Notes under the pieces: model-generated | Told to the model about the DNA's origin: nothing | The model's input: only the letters and a program-made list of their open reading frames with translations | The model's database searches: none | Part shown: positions 58,531 through 64,000 of the stretch, one piece after another | Layout: every line of letters starts with the position of its first letter | Numbering within the stretch: position 1 is the stretch's first letter | Assembly (NCBI GenBank): GCA_903863935.1 | Contig: CAIPDV010000104.1 | Span: 1-64,000, forward strand | Length of the DNA stretch: 64,000 nucleotides | DNA from: an uncultured Bacteroidota bacterium | Lineage (GTDB): Bacteria > Bacteroidota > Bacteroidia > JABEUT01 | Reading direction: 5' to 3' | Translations under genes and position numbers: made by a program

Positions 58531-60183
58531 TTATTTCTTCCCCACCTCTCCCATCGCTTGTCCCATGCATCCATCGGGATTTGGAATATGCAACAGCCAC
58601 GAAACTGTTGGGGCTATATTGGTAATAGCTTCCTCCTTTGGAGTAGAACCATGTTTTATTTCCCCGCCCCAGAAAAGCAGTGGCACATGCGCATCATAAT
58701 CATAGGGAGCCCCGTGGGTGGTGCCAGTTTTGGCATAACTGAGCCAGTTTGGAAGCAGGTTAATAATTACATCGCCGGAGCGGTCTGCTTTATACCCGTT
58801 TAATATTTTAGTATTAATAAAATCCCTATTTATTGAACCTAATTTGTAAGCAGGAATTGCACGCTCTACTCCCGGCCATTGGCCCGCAATTTTGGCTATT
58901 TCCGCTTCTACCGAATCATTATTAATTGGTAAGTGTGTTTGCTCAACAATGGAAGGCATAATAAATTCAATATAAAATTGTTGATTGGTAAATTCAAGAG
59001 CTACATCGCCCCCATATTTCGAATTGAGGTATTCATTCTCTTTTGCCAAAAGAGCTTTTTCGTCAAGGTATCCGGCAGGAACGCCTTTATCTACCAGGTA
59101 TTGCGCATTGATAGCCGCACCATGATCAGCAGTTAAGAATACGAGCACATTGTTTTTACCAATGTATTTATCAATGAATGTCAACAACGTGTCAAGGTCT
59201 TTATCCAAACGGATATAGGTATCCTCTAACTCGATAGACTCCGTGCCAAACTGGTGCCCCACATAGTCTGTTGATGAAAAACTTATTGTCAACATATCCG
59301 TTTCATCGCCTTTTCCAAGGTTCTCATTTTTGATGGTTTGTATGGCAAAGTCTTTGGTTAAATCATCTCCAAATGGAGTTGCTTTTATTAATCCACATCC
59401 TCCGTTCTTCTCCATTAACACAGGTAAGTTATGAGGAAATATCGGCGCACTTTCAGTTTTATACGGCTTTTCATATTTGTTATCATCCTCCATACTCTCT
59501 GTATAATCCTTCAATGGCAAGGATGCATACCAGGGAACACTCAAATATTTTTTCGCTCTTCCTTCCTGGTTAAAGGTCACAACCCATTGGGGCAAAAACT
59601 TCATATAATAGGTACTGGTAATAAAATTACCTGTGCTGTCGTCCAGCCAATAAGCCGCGTCAGCCCTATGCCCTGCGGGAAGGATAGATGCCCTGTCTTT
59701 TTGTGAAATACCAATTACTTTTGATTTGCCACCGTCACTAAGTTTTAAAGCATCACCAATAGTGCTTACCAACTCACGTTTTGGTGACATTTGCCCTGCT
59801 TTAGAAAAACTACCTACAGTACTTACCGAATCATCCTGGACACAATAAACCATAGATCCCGATTTCCTGTCATACCAGTCATTGGCTACAATGCCGCTCA
59901 TGCAAGGCGTTGCACCTGTGTATATGGCTGTATGCCCCGGCCCGGTATAGGTAGGAACGTAATTGTATTGCGCATTATCAAAAGAAAAACCTTCTTTCAT
60001 TAATCGCTTGAAACCGCCTTTGCCGAATTTACTGGCGTACTTATAAAGGTAATCATAGCGCATCTGGTCAACCACAATACCGATTACTAATTTAGGCCTG
60101 TGTTCATTTTTATTCTTGTTTTTATTCTCGCAAGATGAAAGAATAGAAATAAGAACAATTGCGGGTAAGAGTCTTTTTATCAT
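58531..60183 (-). CDS. Alkaline phosphatase family protein (PafA-like)
   Basis: 'KLVIGIVVDQMRYDYLYKYASKFGKGGFKRLMKEG', 'PTYTGPGHTAIYTGATP', 'VLVFLTADHGAAINAQYL', 'HGAPYDYDAHVPLLFWG'. Confidence 0.93.
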   Translation of the reverse strand: MIKRLLPAIVLISILSSCENKNKNKNEHRPKLVIGIVVDQMRYDYLYKYASKFGKGGFKRLMKEGFSFDNAQYNYVPTYTGPGHTAIYTGATPCMSGIVANDWYDRKSGSMVYCVQDDSVSTVGSFSKAGQMSPKRELVSTIGDALKLSDGGKSKVIGISQKDRASILPAGHRADAAYWLDDSTGNFITSTYYMKFLPQWVVTFNQEGRAKKYLSVPWYASLPLKDYTESMEDDNKYEKPYKTESAPIFPHNLPVLMEKNGGCGLIKATPFGDDLTKDFAIQTIKNENLGKGDETDMLTISFSSTDYVGHQFGTESIELEDTYIRLDKDLDTLLTFIDKYIGKNNVLVFLTADHGAAINAQYLVDKGVPAGYLDEKALLAKENEYLNSKYGGDVALEFTNQQFYIEFIMPSIVEQTHLPINNDSVEAEIAKIAGQWPGVERAIPAYKLGSINRDFINTKILNGYKADRSGDVIINLLPNWLSYAKTGTTHGAPYDYDAHVPLLFWGGEIKHGSTPKEEAITNIAPTVSWLLHIPNPDGCMGQAMGEVGKK

Positions 60184-60238
60184 TTTTGTAAACTGATTGC
60201 GGTAAAATTAACGGATTTACATTAACAGCGTATTAAGC

Positions 60239-61081
60239 ATGATTCTTATTGCAGATAGCGGCTCATCCAAAACAGGATGGAGGTTAGTTGATAACAAGGG
60301 CGGGGTATTTCCCTATCATACCGAAGGTTTGAACCCATACTACAAAACTATTGAGCAGATAAAATCGGTTTTAGTAAATAAGCTGATTGCTGAATTGCCT
60401 TGTAAAGCGGAAGAAATTACACAGGTTTATTTTTATGGCGCCGGCTGTTCCGTACCTTCCAAATGCAAAGAAGTTAAGACTGCTCTTTCTGCTTGCTTTA
60501 CTAAAGCAAAAGTAAGTGTAGAGCATGATATACTAGGGGCTGCACGAGCCTGCTGTGGGCACGATAAAGGCATCGTGTGCATACTTGGCACGGGCTCCAA
60601 CTCCTGTTACTACAATGGTACAAACACCACAAAAACAATTGGCGGATTAGGCTTCATACTTGGGGATGAGGGCAGCGGCGGACATATTGGCAAAAGCATT
60701 GTTGCCGCTTATCTGAACAAAGAAATGCCCGAAGACCTGCGTGATGAATTTTTCAAAACCTACCAGATGGACCGCGCCGCCATTGACAAAAAGGTTTACC
60801 TGGAACCCAACTTCAATAAATTTTTAGGGACCTTCAGCATGTTTGCAGCCAACCATATTACCCATCCATTTATTCAAACCCTGCTAAAGGAATGTTTAGA
60901 TCTTTTTCTGGTTAAACATGTTTGCCGCTACGAAGAATATAGAACCACAACCGTTAGTTTTGTTGGCTCAGTGGCCTACTACTATAAGGATATTCTACAG
61001 GAGCTATGCAAAGCAAAAGGCATTAAAACCGGAAAGTTTGTATTGGAACCGGTTGCTGAATTGGTGGGGTTTCACAGCTAA
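60239..61081 (+). CDS. BadF/BadG-type ATPase, N-acetylglucosamine kinase-like
   Basis: 'MILIADSGSSKTGWRLVD', 'GIVCILGTGSNSCYYNG', 'LGFILGDEGSGGHIGK'. Confidence 0.9.
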   Translation: MILIADSGSSKTGWRLVDNKGGVFPYHTEGLNPYYKTIEQIKSVLVNKLIAELPCKAEEITQVYFYGAGCSVPSKCKEVKTALSACFTKAKVSVEHDILGAARACCGHDKGIVCILGTGSNSCYYNGTNTTKTIGGLGFILGDEGSGGHIGKSIVAAYLNKEMPEDLRDEFFKTYQMDRAAIDKKVYLEPNFNKFLGTFSMFAANHITHPFIQTLLKECLDLFLVKHVCRYEEYRTTTVSFVGSVAYYYKDILQELCKAKGIKTGKFVLEPVAELVGFHS

Positions 61082-61088
61082 AAAATCA

Positions 61089-61209
61089 GCAATAGAAAAG
61101 CAATGAAATTGCAATAGATTGCAATAAAGCTCTTTTTTCATACTAACTGAAAATGACCGTATTGAAAAATATTTTATTGCTTTTTGCAATGCTAAGCAAT
61201 AGAGCAATA
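61089..61209. repeat. Clustered GCAATA/GCAATG words (eight, in both orientations) with hairpin TATTGCTT ... AAGCAATA
   Basis: Word starts at 61089, 61100, 61111, 61121, 61175 (reverse), 61186, 61196 and 61204. Confidence 0.7.
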
Positions 61210-61320
61210 AAAATAGCACACTTACAAGCTTATGTTTTATTCTAATAACATGTTTCATACTGTAAAGATACTGCATCAAAAAGTGATTCCTTAAAAAGTC
61301 AATGACCTCAATTTAAAATG

Positions 61321-61360
61321 CAAACCACTAAGACACAGAGAGCACTAAAAAGCACTAAGG
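61321..61360. repeat. Dispersed intergenic repeat word AACCACTAAGACACAGAGAGCACTAAAAAGCACTAAGG
   Basis: Resembles recurrent Bacteroidota intergenic sequence (recollection); internal AGCACTAA duplicated 10 bp apart. Confidence 0.5.
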
Positions 61361-61383
61361 GTTTTACTTGTTTTTATTTTTAG

Positions 61384-61391
61384 TATGTTTG
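61384..61391 (+). promoter_or_regulatory. -7 element TATGTTTG
   Basis: TAnnTTTG, 20 nt before the ATG. Confidence 0.5.
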
Positions 61392-61411
61392 TTTTACACT
61401 AAATTTTATTC

Positions 61412-62011
61412 ATGACGCCACGCACCATCTTCACTATAGTAGTTAAAATTTTCGGTTTGTCGCTTATCTATGGGTTAATTGAAATCCTGCCAATGTGGAT
61501 AAAAAATCTTGCATCAGCCAATACTGATTCAAAAGGGTTTATTGCTTATATTATTGGAATAGTGCTTGTAATTTCTATCTATTTATTTATCATGTGGGCA
61601 TCCTTATTCCGCACCCGCCGGATAATTGACAAACTATCGCTGGCTAAGGATTTCGATCAGGAAGTTATAACCCTTAATGTAACCGGTCCGTTTCTTATTC
61701 GATTAGCAATAATTATTCTCAGTTGTATAGTACTTATTACAGGCGTACCAAGCCTTTTTTCTGATTTTCTCTATTTCAACAGACTTAAAAAGGAGTCAGT
61801 GGAACCAGCGGGTAGGTACCCAGGATTATCAATGGAAAAAATATGGACCAGCGTAAACATAAGTATGGCTATTTTTAACGGAATAAGAATAATACTTGGT
61901 ATCTTATTACTAACTTTTAACATGCGTATAATGCATTGGATTACCAGAAAGAATAAATTCAATGACAGCCTAACAGAAGAGTCCCGTAACGAGGAAAACA
62001 AGCAAGAATAA
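61412..62011 (+). CDS. Membrane hypothetical protein
   Basis: Four predicted hydrophobic segments; no recognised family. Confidence 0.6.
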   Translation: MTPRTIFTIVVKIFGLSLIYGLIEILPMWIKNLASANTDSKGFIAYIIGIVLVISIYLFIMWASLFRTRRIIDKLSLAKDFDQEVITLNVTGPFLIRLAIIILSCIVLITGVPSLFSDFLYFNRLKKESVEPAGRYPGLSMEKIWTSVNISMAIFNGIRIILGILLLTFNMRIMHWITRKNKFNDSLTEESRNEENKQE

Positions 62012-62016
62012 GATTT

Positions 62017-63057
62017 TTATTTCACAGAAATCCCCACCTCAACACTTAATCCCGGGCGGAGAAGTTTGTACGCAGGGTTTTTGGTATCCAACACAACCTT
62101 AATTGGAATACGTTGAACAACCTTCACAAAGTTACCTGTAGCGTTATCGGGAGGAAGTAATGAAAACAATGCGCCTGTAGCACCTGCAAAAGAGCTCACG
62201 GTTCCCTTAATAATTTGTCCGTTTAATGCATCTATAGTTACTTCGGCTGTTTGTCCGGTTTTTATTTCGCTCAACTGGGTTTCTTTAAAATTAGCTTCCA
62301 CCCATACACTGTCTTCCACCACTGCAAGCAATGATGAGCCTGCTCCTACCAGCTGCCCCAATTGAATGGAACGTTTCGATGCAATTCCACTGGCCGGTGC
62401 TGTAATGGTAGCATACGAGAGCTGCAGTTTCGCGAAGTTCAAATCAGCTTGTTTAACATTTACAGCAGCCTGTGCCGATGCCAGGTCTGCCAATGAAAGT
62501 TCATACTGCTTTTGGGCAGATTCATACTTCTTGGTTGCAATTTCAACAAGGTTGGAATCGCTTTGCATAGCGGTTCTATATTGGTCGAATTGCTCCTGCG
62601 TAACCGAGCCATCTTTATATAAATTCCGGTAACGTTCAAAATCCCTTGTAGCTTTACCGTAATTTATCTTAGCTGAATTAATTTCACCTTTGCTGGTAGC
62701 AAGCATACTTTCCACCGAGGCGGCATTGGCTTTTGAAACTTCTGCTTTAGCCTGTGCATCATTCAAATTAGCTTCAGCCTGTTGCGCTTTAATAACAAGG
62801 TCTTTATCATCTAACTGTACCAGCACCTGCCCTTTATTCACATGTTCATTATCTTTAAAATTGATGGAGGTAACATAATCAGATATCCTTGCAACCACAG
62901 GGTCAATATTGCTCGACAACTGTGCATCATCCGTGGTTTCAATGTCTTTAAATTTGAAGTACTCCATTAACCCGAAAACAATACCAATAAGGAGTATTGA
63001 TCCAAGTACAATTGAAGTTATTCTTTTTCGTTTTTTACCGTCTTTTTCAGTGCTCAT
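62017..63057 (-). CDS. HlyD/EmrA-family membrane fusion protein
   Basis: 'TTDDAQLSSNIDPVVARISDYVTSINFKDNEHVNKGQVLVQLD', 'ATITAPASGIASKRSIQLGQLV'. Confidence 0.93.
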   Translation of the reverse strand: MSTEKDGKKRKRITSIVLGSILLIGIVFGLMEYFKFKDIETTDDAQLSSNIDPVVARISDYVTSINFKDNEHVNKGQVLVQLDDKDLVIKAQQAEANLNDAQAKAEVSKANAASVESMLATSKGEINSAKINYGKATRDFERYRNLYKDGSVTQEQFDQYRTAMQSDSNLVEIATKKYESAQKQYELSLADLASAQAAVNVKQADLNFAKLQLSYATITAPASGIASKRSIQLGQLVGAGSSLLAVVEDSVWVEANFKETQLSEIKTGQTAEVTIDALNGQIIKGTVSSFAGATGALFSLLPPDNATGNFVKVVQRIPIKVVLDTKNPAYKLLRPGLSVEVGISVK

Positions 63058-63065
63058 GGGTGAAA

Positions 63066-63947
63066 TTATTTTGTAGTAAATATTCCTGCTGCTTTCAGCA
63101 TGGAATAATAGGCAAGCGTAGCATCAGCCTTGGAAGAAATGAGATTTATTTTTGCATTTAACAGAAAATTGTCAGCATCCAGTAAATCAGTTAACAACGC
63201 AATATGGTTATCGTATTTCGATTTTACCAGTTTGTAGTTCTCCATAGCCTGTGCCAATGATTTTTGTGATACACTTATCTTTTCAAGCGACTCTTTATAT
63301 TGGAGATAGTCTTTATTGATATCCATCTTGGCATTATCGGAAAGGTCGTCATATTGGGCTTTTGCTTCGGCAAGCTTTGCCCTGCTTATATCGGCTTTGT
63401 TCTTATTGGTATACAATCCTGTTAGGCTGTAAGATATTTTTAATCCAATGTCCCAGGTTGGCTGAAATTGGTCTAACGGTGGAACAACACGCGGATTAGG
63501 ACGCTGGTAATTGTAATCTGCCCCAATAGTAACTCTTGGATACAGTCCGCTGCGTGTTTCATTAATATTTGATTCTGCAGCCTTTTGTTGCATATCTGCT
63601 GCTTTTAAATCATTCCTGTTTTGGGTATAATTCTGTAAATAATAAGGCAATGGTTGCACCGATTTATTATCTAAAATCGAATTGCTGTCAACCCCAATCT
63701 GTTTATTCTCGGGCAATCCGAGCATAATATCGAGGTTATAGTTTACAGTAGCAATCTGGTTTTTAATATCCATCTCAGTCAGTTGAGCATTGGATAGTTG
63801 CAATTGAGTACGCAACAGATCGTTCTGGGTTGCGATGCCATGACCTACAAAATCACTCACTTCATCAACGTGAGCTTTTATGAGTTTCAGGTTTTCCAAT
63901 AAAACATCATGAGCGCGTTCAAGCTTGAAAAGATTAACATATTCCAT
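63066..63947 (-). CDS. TolC family outer-membrane efflux protein (5' end beyond the window)
   Basis: 'DVLLENLKLIKAHVDEVSDFVGHGIATQNDLLRTQLQLSNAQL', 'SYSLTGLYTNKNKADISRAKLAEAKAQYDDL'. The window sequence past 63947 appears to continue the reading frame. Confidence 0.88.
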   Translation of the reverse strand: MEYVNLFKLERAHDVLLENLKLIKAHVDEVSDFVGHGIATQNDLLRTQLQLSNAQLTEMDIKNQIATVNYNLDIMLGLPENKQIGVDSNSILDNKSVQPLPYYLQNYTQNRNDLKAADMQQKAAESNINETRSGLYPRVTIGADYNYQRPNPRVVPPLDQFQPTWDIGLKISYSLTGLYTNKNKADISRAKLAEAKAQYDDLSDNAKMDINKDYLQYKESLEKISVSQKSLAQAMENYKLVKSKYDNHIALLTDLLDADNFLLNAKINLISSKADATLAYYSMLKAAGIFTTK

Positions 63948-64000
63948 TATTATACCAATGGATACATTACTTTTCTGACTTTCAAGTGAAAACTCAGTGC

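Noticed and set aside
62017-63947. HlyD/TolC pair as a novel export system
   Set aside because: Typical EmrA-like membrane fusion protein next to a TolC-family gene; ordinary efflux arrangement and truncated by the window edge.

Overview
This 64 kb window looks like chromosomal DNA from a member of the Bacteroidota. Evidence: type IX secretion C-terminal sorting domains, gliding-motility-type C-termini, many TAnnTTTG -7 promoter elements, and an atpBEFHAG cluster without atpDC. Most of it is housekeeping or cell-envelope content: comF, uvrA, a Bax inhibitor-1 family protein, a MoxR ATPase, glycosyltransferases, an ABC exporter, a DsbD-like protein, tilS, an S9 peptidase, an MsbA-like ABC protein, F-type ATP synthase genes, a GH5 enzyme, dxs, a PafA-like phosphatase, an N-acetylglucosamine-kinase-like ATPase, and HlyD/TolC efflux components. 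There are also several large repeat-rich secreted proteins. I saw no rRNA, tRNA, CRISPR array or complete transposon. The items most worth a second look are: (1) a DUF4160-DUF2442 gene pair that appears to be framed by the pafA-like gene's real 3' end and a second, diverged copy of that 3' end; (2) arrays of tandem heptamers (and one of 9-mers) directly upstream of start codons of unrelated genes; (3) a protein made only of two tandem transposase-type HTH modules, with a duplicated 10-bp word 21 bp apart in its leader; (4) a 650-bp intergenic mosaic of helically phased short repeats and REP-like palindromes; and (5) candidate leaderless transcripts. All assignments were made by reading the sequence, without database searches.
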